The notes beneath the pieces were generated by a model. It saw only the letters and a list, made by a program, of their open reading frames with translations. It searched no databases and was not told the DNA's origin. Positions 45,952 through 53,914 of a stretch of 64,000 bases of DNA are shown in pieces. The position numbers and the translations under genes are program-made. Each line of letters opens with the position of its first letter. Position 1 is the first letter of the stretch. This DNA is from Sulfurospirillaceae bacterium (GTDB lineage: Bacteria > Campylobacterota > Campylobacteria > Campylobacterales > Sulfurospirillaceae), in assembly GCA_028692875.1 (NCBI GenBank), contig JAQUWL010000005.1, positions 1-64,000 on the forward strand. Reading direction: 5' to 3'.

Positions 45952-46858
45952 GCAACTCTTCCTTGTTAAAATTTTTTTCTAAATAGAGCCTAAAATCATC
46001 AAAAAAAGGCACCCTAATCTCCAATAGTTTACCTGTTCTAGGATGTTTTAGATACAACATATAGGCGTGTAACATAACTCTAGGGATTTTACTATTTTGG
46101 CTCTTAAAACCGTATAAACTATCTCCCAAAATATGACGAGATAGCGAGTTTAGATGCACTCTTATTTGGTGTGTTCTTCCGCTAAAAAGCTTTGCAAGTA
46201 TCAACTCACTCTTGCCATCACGAGAAAGAGCTATTTTGCAAAAAGCACTCTTAGCCTCTCTTCCATCTTCAATAACGGTCATTTTAAGGCGATTTTTGGG
46301 ATTTCTTGCTATGGGCAAATCTACGACGATATTCTCTTTAAGCGGAGTGTCGATAAGTGCCACATAATATCTTCCCATGCTTTTATCTTCCAACTGTACA
46401 GATAACGCCAAATGTGCAGAATTGTTTTTTGCAACAACCAAAGCACCGCTAGTCTCCTTGTCGATACGATGAACGATGCCATGTCTTTGTTCTCCACTAA
46501 GCGTTGATAAAGAGATGCCCTTAAATTTAAGCCAATCCACCAATGTTGCCTCTTTAACGCTAGGTGCTGGATGAACAGTTAGAAAAGGAGGTTTATTTAT
46601 GACCAACATATCATCATCTTCATACAAAATATCAATGTCAAAATCAATAGGTGCAAAATTATTTTGAAACTTTGCCTCTACCAGCTCATAACTTACAGCA
46701 TCCCCTTCGCCCACTTTGAAACTTGGCTTTTTAATGATTTTTTCATTGACTAAAACGCCCTCTTGCTTGATAAATTTTTCTATTTGGTTTCTAGGAGTAT
46801 TTAGTGCTCTGCTCATTGCAATATCTAATCTTTCATTGGCACTACATGTAAATTCCAT
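45878..46858 (-). CDS. RluD-family rRNA/tRNA pseudouridine synthase
   Basis: A 326-residue protein with an N-terminal S4 domain (about 10-60) and a pseudouridine synthase domain with the catalytic Asp in HRIDKETSGALVVAKN (about 130). The downstream region FSGRTHQIRVHL is diagnostic. The RNA target (23S positions as for RluD, or others) cannot be read from sequence. The 3' end overlaps the lipoprotein gene by 74 bases. It heads a long minus-strand chain down to 33.9 kb. Confidence 0.9.
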   Translation of the reverse strand: MEFTCSANERLDIAMSRALNTPRNQIEKFIKQEGVLVNEKIIKKPSFKVGEGDAVSYELVEAKFQNNFAPIDFDIDILYEDDDMLVINKPPFLTVHPAPSVKEATLVDWLKFKGISLSTLSGEQRHGIVHRIDKETSGALVVAKNNSAHLALSVQLEDKSMGRYYVALIDTPLKENIVVDLPIARNPKNRLKMTVIEDGREAKSAFCKIALSRDGKSELILAKLFSGRTHQIRVHLNSLSRHILGDSLYGFKSQNSKIPRVMLHAYMLYLKHPRTGKLLEIRVPFFDDFRLYLEKNFNKEELHEKIDSSDINLYFSPFGQWMSKKS

Positions 46859-46892
46859 CCTCGAATTTTCCTTTTTTAAGATTTAATTTTGA

Positions 46893-46898
46893 TATACT
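46893..46898 (+). promoter_or_regulatory. -10 element of rodA
   Basis: TATACT within TTTGATATACTTTG lies 33 bases before the chosen TTG start of rodA. The presence of this promoter argues against translation starting at the TTG at 46889. Confidence 0.5.
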
Positions 46899-46930
46899 TT
46901 GTAAAAATTTTTAAACACAAAGAGGTTTTT

Positions 46931-48037
46931 TTGTTTCAAATTGATAGGCGAATAATAACACATTTTGATTTTTTGCTTCCAATTCTGGTTATTCCTATTG
47001 TTTGGGTCTCTTTTTACCTTATCTCAGAGGCAAATACCAACCTTGCGAACAAGCAAATCGTCTACTACTGCGTTGGTGCTTTTTGTTTTGCTTTTTTTTT
47101 CATAACTCCTATTAGAAAAGTTGAATGGCTTATCCCTTTTTTTTACTGGACAACCATCTTATTGTTACTTAGTGTTGACTTTTTTGGGGTTTCAAAATTG
47201 GGTGCTAGAAGATGGCTTGAGATTCCATTTATTCATTTTACTATTCAGCCCTCAGAACTTTTCAAACCCGCTTTTATTTTGATGCTCGCTTATCTTATAA
47301 AACACAATCCTCCAGATGAAAAAGGTTATGGATGGAAAGATTTTACAAAGCTAAGCTTTTACATACTTCTGCCTTTTGTTTTGATTTTAAAAGAGCCGGA
47401 CCTTGGTACTGCTATGTTACTTATTTTGGTTGGGTATGGCATTTTGTTTGTTGTCGGAGTTAATAAAAAAATATGGATTACGCTGGCTATAGCTATCAGC
47501 ATAAGTGGTCCTTTTATGTATAACTCACTTCACGACTATCAAAAAAAGCGTATTGTAGATTTTTTATCAGAAAAGCCTAGCTATCATGTTAGACAGTCTA
47601 TTGTCGCTATAGGCTCTGGCGGACTTAATGGAAAAGATATGGAAGATGCCACCCAAACTCACTATAAATTTTTGCCCATTGCTACGAGCGATTTCATTTT
47701 TGCATACCACACAGAGAGGTTTGGGTTTTGGGGAGCCGTTGGACTTATATCTCTTTATGCACTACTTATAGTGCATCTTATGACACTAAATTTTAAGCTA
47801 AAAAATGACTATTTCGGTCAGGTTATGACAACAGGGGTTTCTCTTTTGATTTTTTTCTACATGGCAGTCAACATAGCCATGACGGTTGGATTTGCTCCTG
47901 TTGTTGGAGTGCCACTGCCTTTTTTTAGCTACGGGGGGAGTAGTTTTATTACTTTTTTTGCAATGTTTGGAATATTGGAAAATTTGATTGCCTTTAGATT
48001 TGATCCGACTTACAAATTCATCAAGTACAGTATATAA
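46931..48037 (+). CDS. rodA: Rod shape-determining SEDS glycosyltransferase RodA
   Basis: A 368-residue membrane protein with about ten helices that polymerises glycan strands with PBP2 (19.4 kb). The SEDS signature VPLPFFSYGGSSFI lies near the C-terminus, and the catalytic-loop region is LKEPDLGTAMLL. I choose the TTG at 46931 because AGAGG (46921-46925) lies five bases upstream and the protein then begins FQIDRRIITHFD as usual. The tRNA gene follows after 50 bases. Confidence 0.9.
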   Translation: MFQIDRRIITHFDFLLPILVIPIVWVSFYLISEANTNLANKQIVYYCVGAFCFAFFFITPIRKVEWLIPFFYWTTILLLLSVDFFGVSKLGARRWLEIPFIHFTIQPSELFKPAFILMLAYLIKHNPPDEKGYGWKDFTKLSFYILLPFVLILKEPDLGTAMLLILVGYGILFVVGVNKKIWITLAIAISISGPFMYNSLHDYQKKRIVDFLSEKPSYHVRQSIVAIGSGGLNGKDMEDATQTHYKFLPIATSDFIFAYHTERFGFWGAVGLISLYALLIVHLMTLNFKLKNDYFGQVMTTGVSLLIFFYMAVNIAMTVGFAPVVGVPLPFFSYGGSSFITFFAMFGILENLIAFRFDPTYKFIKYSI

Positions 48038-48087
48038 ATTTATCTTTTTTTAACATTTTAAAGGCTAAAATACCACTCTTTTTAAAA

Positions 48088-48164
48088 GGGTCCTTAGCTC
48101 AGCTGGTTAGAGCACCCCGCTCATAACGGGGTGGTCGTAGGTTCAAGTCCTACAGGACCCACCA
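48088..48164 (+). tRNA. tRNA with CAU anticodon (Met elongator or lysidine Ile2)
   Basis: A 77-base cloverleaf with encoded CCA. The acceptor stem is GGGTCCT/AGGACCC, the anticodon stem CCCCG/CGGGG, and the loop CTCATAA places CAT at 48122-48124. The T arm is GTAGG-TTCAAGT-CCTAC. It is not initiator tRNA, because the first base pair is intact and the anticodon stem lacks the G-C run. Elongator Met versus Ile2 (modified by TilS) cannot be settled; acceptor positions 4-5 (T, C) are mixed relative to E. coli. Confidence 0.95.
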
Positions 48165-48210
48165 CATCTTTTTTAAAATCCTAAATTTACTTTACAAAAT
48201 AAATCTGTGA

Positions 48211-48216
48211 TATAAT
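48211..48216 (+). promoter_or_regulatory. -10 element of trkA-trkH
   Basis: A perfect TATAAT lies 35 bases before the trkA ATG; a TTTACA upstream is too close to serve as a standard -35. Confidence 0.5.
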
Positions 48217-48250
48217 TACCGTTTAGCGTAAAAAAAATTGCGGAGCCAAA

Positions 48251-49588
48251 ATGCAAGTTATCATAGCAGGTGCTGGAAGAGTTGGGTACACAGTTGCCAA
48301 ACATCTTATGAAAGACAACGACGTAACCGTAATTGACCAAAATGAATTTGCCATCAAAAACATACAGGAAAATCTTGATGTTTTAGCAATATGCGGGAAT
48401 ATCGAAAATCCTCACACCTATATGGGGGTATCTGCACAAATTGACCTCTTTATAGCAGTTACAGATTCTGACGAAACAAACCTTTTATCAGCTTTGATTA
48501 TTGACAGCATTACAACAGTAAAAAAGAAAATTATACGTCTAAGAAATGACTTTTTTGCCAATAGCACCATTAAGGAAAAACTCAATATTAGCGAAACAAT
48601 TATCCCCTCTTTTGAAGCAGCTCAACCATTTAAATATCTTGTGGATTTTCCACATGCACACAATGTAAAAACTTTTGCTTATACAAAAGCTCTCTTGGTT
48701 TCTGTTCGCCTTAGAAAAGATTTTGAACCTACAATGATTTCTAAATTTGTTAATAATTTTAACAATGAGCTCTCTATTGCTGGGGTAGAGAGAGACAAAA
48801 CATTTTACACACCAAAGCCCATCGAAATGCTTTTAGCAAATGATTTAGTTTACTTTTTTGCATATCCAAAAGCGATTATTGCACTAAGATCAGTAGTTTA
48901 TGATTGGAATGAGGTGCAAACACCTATTAAAAACTGCATTATCGTAGGAGCCGACTCGCTCGGAGTAGAGATAGCTAAAGTTCTTCTCAAAAAAGGAATA
49001 GATGTTCAAATTATGGACAAAGATATGGCATTGTGCAAAAAGGCCAATTTAGAGCTTAAAAACAAAGTTGATGTAACAAAAACAAACTACGATGCTGACC
49101 ACATCAATGACAAAAACAAATTTGATACTGACATGTTTATCGTAGCCACACGAAAAGACGAATATAATATAACAAAATGTCTTGAAGCAAAACAAAAAGG
49201 TATTAAAAAAATCGTTGGCATCAATAATGACCTAGCATACTCGTCGCTAATGCGAAATATGAACATAGAGGTCGTTAGAGGCGAAAAAATAAATGCCTAC
49301 TACTCCATACTTGAAAAAATAGACTCTTCTCAGATTATTGTTCAAAAGAAATTTTGTGGTGGCGATGGAGTTATTGTGCTAAGAAAAATTTTTGCAAACT
49401 CCACAATAATAGGAAAAAAGATTGAACTACCTTCAAAAATAGAGGAAAAAGGTCATTTTATAGCCCTTAGAGACGAAGAGATGCTTTGCTTGAGAGATAT
49501 AGATATTATAAAAAAAGATGATATTATCGTCTTTTTTACAAAAGAAGAAAATTTTGAACTTTTATCAAAGTGGCTTAAAAACATCTAG
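48251..49588 (+). CDS. trkA: Potassium uptake regulatory protein TrkA
   Basis: A 445-residue peripheral protein with two RCK units. Each has an NAD-binding Rossmann domain (IIAGAGRVGYTVAKHL at residue 4 and IIVGADSLGVEIAKVL near 231) and a C-terminal TrkA_C part. It gates the TrkH channel. It is full-length TrkA rather than the shorter KtrA. It is followed by trkH after 12 bases. Confidence 0.92.
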   Translation: MQVIIAGAGRVGYTVAKHLMKDNDVTVIDQNEFAIKNIQENLDVLAICGNIENPHTYMGVSAQIDLFIAVTDSDETNLLSALIIDSITTVKKKIIRLRNDFFANSTIKEKLNISETIIPSFEAAQPFKYLVDFPHAHNVKTFAYTKALLVSVRLRKDFEPTMISKFVNNFNNELSIAGVERDKTFYTPKPIEMLLANDLVYFFAYPKAIIALRSVVYDWNEVQTPIKNCIIVGADSLGVEIAKVLLKKGIDVQIMDKDMALCKKANLELKNKVDVTKTNYDADHINDKNKFDTDMFIVATRKDEYNITKCLEAKQKGIKKIVGINNDLAYSSLMRNMNIEVVRGEKINAYYSILEKIDSSQIIVQKKFCGGDGVIVLRKIFANSTIIGKKIELPSKIEEKGHFIALRDEEMLCLRDIDIIKKDDIIVFFTKEENFELLSKWLKNI

Positions 49589-49600
49589 AAAAAGGCATTT

Positions 49601-51040
49601 ATGAGCTTAAAAAGTATTTTAAAATTTACCTCAACTGTTGGATTGGTTATTTTTTTGTTTTTTTTGCTTCCAATACTTGTGGGTTTATATTATGGCGAAG
49701 ATATGAGTTTATACGCCATATCCATATTATCTCTTTTGTTTTTTAATGTGGTTGTTCTTGCACTGCTTAGAAAACATAACCTTTCTCTGGGCGTCAAAGA
49801 GAGCATTATCTCGGTCAATCTAGTTTGGATATTGTTGGGCATTGGTGGAGCCATACCTCTTGTTTTATATACAAATATTGATTTTGCTAGTGCCTTTTTT
49901 GAGGCAATTAGTGGTTTTACAACAACAGGAGCAAGCATATACACTGATGTTGAGATACTTCCTCGCTCCATTTTATTCCATAGAAGCCTAATGCATTGGA
50001 TTGGTGGTGTTGGAATTATCGTTTTAGGTGTTGGGCTACTGCCATTAATCAATCCTAGTGGCTCGCTAAGTCTTTTTAAAGCCGAATCAACAGGCATATC
50101 TATCGACAAAATCACTCCAAAGATTAAAGATACTGCAAAACTGATTTGGGGAATATATCTCCTTTTTACCGTATTAAACATTTTTGCTTTAAAAATCTGT
50201 GAAATGTCTTGGTTTGATGCTATCAATCACGCTTTATCTACAGTTGCTACAGGAGGATTTTCAACCAAAAATTCATCTTTGGGATTTTTTAGTGATGGAG
50301 CGATAGCTGTTACTACTTTTTTTATGATTATCTCGGGCATAAACTTTATCGCTCATATCCGCTTTATTGGGGGAGATAAAAAATGCTATTTCAATGAAGA
50401 GATGTACTGGTATTTAGGTCTTTTTCTTGTATTGTCTGTTTGTTTGACACTAATTCACTTTGCTAAAAGTGACGATACTTTATATTATTCTGCTCTTCAC
50501 TCATCCTTTACCATAGCAACCCTTGCAACAACAACAGGGTTTGCAAGTGTAGATTATGAACAGTGGGGGCAATTTGCAATAACGGTTATGGTTTTGGCAA
50601 TGATCATGAGTGCACAAGCTGGCTCAACCGCCGGTGGTGTTAAAATCATACGTTATGTGCTATTTTTCAAAAACATCTCTTTGGAGATAAAACGCTCTTT
50701 ACGACCAGATTTGATTATCTCTTTGTTTGTTGATGGTAGGCAGATAAAATCTTCCATCATCAACTCTATTTTTGGTTTCTTTTCGCTATTTTTGCTAACT
50801 CTAGTCGTTGCTACATTTTACATGTACGCCAGAGGATATGATGCTCTTACATCTATAACAACATCAATAGCGATGTTAGGAAATGTTGGTCCCGCCTTTG
50901 GGATGACAGGACCAACTGACAACTATGCGTTTTTCTCTTGGTATGATAAAATTTTCCTCTCTGCCGTTATGATTATAGGGCGTTTAGAGTGCTACACTGT
51001 TTTTATCTTACTAAGCAGAACTTTTTGGAGAAAATTTTAA
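49601..51040 (+). CDS. trkH: Potassium transporter TrkH
   Basis: A 479-residue membrane protein with about ten helices and four selectivity-type loops (SGFTTTGAS, TVATGGFST, TTTGFASVD, LGNVGPAFG). It forms the K+ pathway regulated by TrkA. A terminator follows at 51039-51076. Confidence 0.93.
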   Translation: MSLKSILKFTSTVGLVIFLFFLLPILVGLYYGEDMSLYAISILSLLFFNVVVLALLRKHNLSLGVKESIISVNLVWILLGIGGAIPLVLYTNIDFASAFFEAISGFTTTGASIYTDVEILPRSILFHRSLMHWIGGVGIIVLGVGLLPLINPSGSLSLFKAESTGISIDKITPKIKDTAKLIWGIYLLFTVLNIFALKICEMSWFDAINHALSTVATGGFSTKNSSLGFFSDGAIAVTTFFMIISGINFIAHIRFIGGDKKCYFNEEMYWYLGLFLVLSVCLTLIHFAKSDDTLYYSALHSSFTIATLATTTGFASVDYEQWGQFAITVMVLAMIMSAQAGSTAGGVKIIRYVLFFKNISLEIKRSLRPDLIISLFVDGRQIKSSIINSIFGFFSLFLLTLVVATFYMYARGYDALTSITTSIAMLGNVGPAFGMTGPTDNYAFFSWYDKIFLSAVMIIGRLECYTVFILLSRTFWRKF

Positions 51041-51076
51041 AACTCTCTTTTAAAAACGAGGGAGTTTTTTGTTTTT
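51039..51076 (+). terminator. Terminator after trkH
   Basis: AAAACTCTC (51039-51047) and GGGAGTTTT (51060-51068) form a 9-base stem with one G-T pair, followed by TTTTTTGTTTTT. The stem lies inside the last codons of the convergent NifX-like gene. Confidence 0.65.
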
Positions 51077-51388
51077 ATACTTATCGTAAGCTTCTTTAAC
51101 GCTCATCTCAATCGCACCAGAATAAACCTCTATAGAGGATTTTTTAAGAACCTCAATAGCATTGCCTCCCGGACCATTTCCTGTTATGAGAACATTTACG
51201 CCATTTTCTATTAAAATTTTTGCTACAGTGGGACCTGCTCCATGTTCATGACTTTTTGCTTCACAATTATCAAAAATAATTAGAGTATCTTTGTCTTCAT
51301 CGTAAATTAAAATATAATCTGTTCGCCCAAATCTAGGCTCCATCTCACTTTGCCACTCTCTACCTTTTGTAGTAAATGCTATTTTCAT
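51050..51388 (-). CDS. NifX/NafY-like protein (dinitrogenase Fe-Mo cofactor biosynthesis fold)
   Basis: A 112-residue protein of the fold shared by NifX, the NifB C-terminus and the Desulfovibrio orange protein (ORP), which binds a Mo-Cu sulfide cluster. Seen here are MKIAFTTKG at the start, EPRFGRTDYILIYD, EHGAGPTVAKIL and LITGNGPGGNAIEVL. No nif genes are near, so nitrogenase work is unlikely. The start at 51388 has AGGAG eight bases upstream and overlaps the preceding stop by four bases. It is the last gene of the four-gene cluster. Confidence 0.82.
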   Translation of the reverse strand: MKIAFTTKGREWQSEMEPRFGRTDYILIYDEDKDTLIIFDNCEAKSHEHGAGPTVAKILIENGVNVLITGNGPGGNAIEVLKKSSIEVYSGAIEMSVKEAYDKYKNKKLPRF

Positions 51389-52278
51389 TCTACACACTCC
51401 TTTTTGTTAATAATTTTTTCTATTTTATCCCAACATAAACAAACCGCTTTTTTTAGCTCTATATCAGTATATTCAACTACACTCAAGCCCTCTATCATAG
51501 CCTGAGTAAAAGATGGACTGTGCGGTAAAGAGCCAATATGCTCTATCTTCTTCTCTCTCAGAAAAAACTCAATCTCCTCTGCGACAATATCGTTGATGTC
51601 ACACTTATTGATAATACACCCAGCTTTGAGGTTAAACTTCTCAACAACGCCATAAACCCTTTTTAAATCATGCAATCCACTTTGCGTAGGCTCAGTTACA
51701 AGTACCACAAAGTTGGCTCCAGACAAAGAGGAGACTACTGGACATCCGATACCTGGAGAGCCATCAATAATGACATATTTAAGATTGTTCCGTTGAGCTA
51801 TTTTTTTGGCTTCACTCTTTACTTTAGCAACCAATTTTCCAGAATTTTCAGCTCCGATTCCCAGCTTTGCATGTACCATTTGAGCGCCCGTCTTGATGGT
51901 AGAAATATACCATTTTCCAACGTTTCGCTTATTCATAGTTATCGCATTTGGAATACACACCCTTGCACAATAACCGCAACCTTCGCACGAAATCTCATCA
52001 ACGGTATATTTTAACTCGCAAAAATCAATCGCATCAAATCTACATACTTTTGCACATCTTCCGCAATTTCTACAAATACTCTTATCAATAAACGCTAGCT
52101 CTCCGCTATAAAAATCCTCTTCAAAAGAAAAATCACTCTCAAGCAAAAGATGTAAGTCTGCTGCATCCACATCGCAATCAGCCAAAACAGCATCTTTCTT
52201 AGCCAAACACGCAAAAGAGGCAACCATAGAGGTTTTGCCAGTGCCCCCTTTTCCAGATATTACAACTATCTCTTTCAC
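51385..52278 (-). CDS. MinD/NifH-type ATPase with inserted 2[4Fe-4S] ferredoxin domain (second copy)
   Basis: A 297-residue P-loop protein with deviant Walker A GKGGTGKTS at residue 9, DCDVDAADLHLLLE, and an inserted ferredoxin (CRNCGRCAKVCRF and CEGCGYCARVCIP, about 64-113). The rest completes the ATPase fold (VIIDGSPGIGCPV). Paired copies like this occur in the anaerobe-specific orange-protein complex and probably help to build or load a metal-sulfur cluster. It overlaps both neighbours by four bases. Confidence 0.85.
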   Translation of the reverse strand: MKEIVVISGKGGTGKTSMVASFACLAKKDAVLADCDVDAADLHLLLESDFSFEEDFYSGELAFIDKSICRNCGRCAKVCRFDAIDFCELKYTVDEISCEGCGYCARVCIPNAITMNKRNVGKWYISTIKTGAQMVHAKLGIGAENSGKLVAKVKSEAKKIAQRNNLKYVIIDGSPGIGCPVVSSLSGANFVVLVTEPTQSGLHDLKRVYGVVEKFNLKAGCIINKCDINDIVAEEIEFFLREKKIEHIGSLPHSPSFTQAMIEGLSVVEYTDIELKKAVCLCWDKIEKIINKKECVE

Positions 52279-53141
52279 GCTCGCTCCTTACATGTAAGGG
52301 ATTTTAGGAAACAAGAGATTTTTTCAAGCTCACACTTGACGCTTTTACTACTATGATAAATCAAAGCACCCTTTGAGTATAAAACCGCCAATGCTTTGTC
52401 GTTTGGTATTTTTGCCAAAATTTCTATATTTTCACTTTCACAATATGCAAAAACTCGGTCATCTTGAGCATCATAACGATTTACAACCACGCCAAAAGGC
52501 TTTTTTAATACACGCATAGTCTCAACCGCTAATTTCAAATCATTAAGACCAAAAGGAGTTGGCTCTGTTACCAATATCACAAAGTCAACATCCTTAACAG
52601 CCTCAATAACAGGGCAAGATGTTCCTGGAGGACAATCATAGATAGCTATTGTGTCTTTTAAGAGAAGTTTGTCAACATATGTTTTGGTTTGCGATATCAA
52701 GGAGACCGCCTGCTCTTCACCCAAATCCAACTCGCCTTCAATAAGCTCCATATCTGGCATAACATAGTGTCTGGCTGTACCCATTTTTTGAGCGAACATA
52801 GGAAGTGACTGCGTAGGGCAAAGTTCAGAACAAGCGTAACAGCTATGGCAGAGGTTTGGAAACACTAAAATCTCATTTGCAATACCCAATAGTGCGTGAT
52901 AGTTGCAAACCTCAACGCACTTTTGGCAAAAAGTACAACTCTCCTCACTCCACTTTGGTATCATTTTATACTTTGGTTCCTCGCTCAAAAGCTCTCCAGC
53001 CAAAAAGAGTTTTGCATTTGGCTCCTCCACATCCAAATCCACCAAAAAAACACTATTTTTTTGAGCCAAAAGCGAGGCTAGATTGACACTTAAAGTCGTC
53101 TTGCCTGTTCCGCCTTTTCCACTAGCTATGGCTATTTTCAT
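52275..53141 (-). CDS. MinD/NifH-type ATPase with inserted 2[4Fe-4S] ferredoxin domain (first copy)
   Basis: A 288-residue paralogue of the next gene, with GKGGTGKTT at residue 9, VDLDVEEPNAKLFL, and ferredoxin motifs CTFCQKCVEVCNY and CHSCYACSELCPT (about 71-108). The ATPase end has IYDCPPGTSCPV. Its 5' end overlaps the DUF134 gene by 20 bases and its 3' end the second copy by four, so the pair should be made in matched amounts, perhaps as a heterodimer. Confidence 0.85.
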   Translation of the reverse strand: MKIAIASGKGGTGKTTLSVNLASLLAQKNSVFLVDLDVEEPNAKLFLAGELLSEEPKYKMIPKWSEESCTFCQKCVEVCNYHALLGIANEILVFPNLCHSCYACSELCPTQSLPMFAQKMGTARHYVMPDMELIEGELDLGEEQAVSLISQTKTYVDKLLLKDTIAIYDCPPGTSCPVIEAVKDVDFVILVTEPTPFGLNDLKLAVETMRVLKKPFGVVVNRYDAQDDRVFAYCESENIEILAKIPNDKALAVLYSKGALIYHSSKSVKCELEKISCFLKSLTCKERA

Positions 53142-53820
53142 TTTGCTCTACATCTTTATTTTTATATTTTTCATTAAGCAACTCTTCTCGAACCATTATA
53201 TGTCCGCATTTTGGACATTTTTGAGTTGTGCATTTAACACCTTTTTCATGAGGTACTTTCTCTCCGCACTTATAGCAGATGCAAAATCCCCCAACCCCGT
53301 AAGCACCGCCCTTGTTTCTGCCTCTTCCCACGCCTCTATTTCTATCGCCAAACATTTCGTCTCCTTTAGAAAATTCCATTCTGTTGGCTTCAACACAGCA
53401 TCTTCCGTGTCCAAATCTTCCAGCAAAATCGCAATACTCCAAAGAGCCACAAGAAGGACACTCTTTGACCTCATCTCCCATATCAACATGAAACAAATAA
53501 CTGCATTTTTTGCATTGGTAAAGATTTCTTCTAAATCGAACAAATCCTCCATAAATATCAAGCCTTTTTCCATCAACAAGCATTTGTGCTACTTTTTTGC
53601 GAGCTCTCTCAATCAATCTTGTAAAAGTTGATCTTGAAACTCCCATCTGCTCAGAGGCTTCGCTATGCTCCATTCCTTCATAATCCGCCAATCGTATGGC
53701 CTCATACTCATCTAGCTCCAAAGTGACGATAGATAAATTTTTACCTCTCATTCCCAGTGGTTTAAAACTCTTAAAAAGTGGTGGGCAATGCACCACCCTA
53801 TCTTTTGGATTTCTAGACAT
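53122..53820 (-). CDS. DUF134 (UPF0251) helix-turn-helix protein with C-terminal zinc ribbons
   Basis: A 232-residue likely regulator. The N-terminal DUF134 region has ELDEYEAIRLADYEG and the helix-turn-helix MGVSRSTFTRLIERARKK. The C-terminus has cysteine pairs (CKKC, CPSC, then CICYKC, CPKC) around a Gly/Arg-rich linker, likely zinc-binding. The start at 53820 is chosen because AAGG lies seven bases upstream; 18 further codons upstream would run through the promoter. DUF134 genes are often next to NifX-like and MinD-type genes in anaerobes. It may control its own operon through the palindrome at 53859-53874. Confidence 0.82.
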   Translation of the reverse strand: MSRNPKDRVVHCPPLFKSFKPLGMRGKNLSIVTLELDEYEAIRLADYEGMEHSEASEQMGVSRSTFTRLIERARKKVAQMLVDGKRLDIYGGFVRFRRNLYQCKKCSYLFHVDMGDEVKECPSCGSLEYCDFAGRFGHGRCCVEANRMEFSKGDEMFGDRNRGVGRGRNKGGAYGVGGFCICYKCGEKVPHEKGVKCTTQKCPKCGHIMVREELLNEKYKNKDVEQNENSHS

Positions 53821-53852
53821 AATCAAGCCTTGCAAGATGTTCTTTTTTTGGA

Positions 53853-53882
53853 AGTATAATACACATATGTGCATAATGTCAA
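53853..53882 (-). promoter_or_regulatory. Promoter of the DUF134 cluster with palindromic operator in the spacer
   Basis: On the minus strand TTGACA (53877-53882) and TATACT (53853-53858) are 18 bases apart, an almost consensus sigma-70 promoter, rare in this phylum. The spacer contains the palindrome CACATATGTG (53862-53871), extended imperfectly to 16 bases (53859-53874). A protein bound there would block polymerase, so repression is likely. Confidence 0.65.
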
Positions 53883-53914
53883 GAGTAAAAACTTATCTAC
53901 ATGTAGGAAGTTTT

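Noticed and set aside
48088-48164. Initiator tRNA-fMet
   Set aside because: The first acceptor pair is a normal G-C pair and the anticodon stem lacks the three consecutive G-C pairs of initiators.
51050-53820. Nitrogen-fixation genes
   Set aside because: The NifX fold and NifH-like ATPases are shared with other systems; no nifD, nifK, nifB or nifE is present and the ATPases carry inserted ferredoxin domains unlike NifH.
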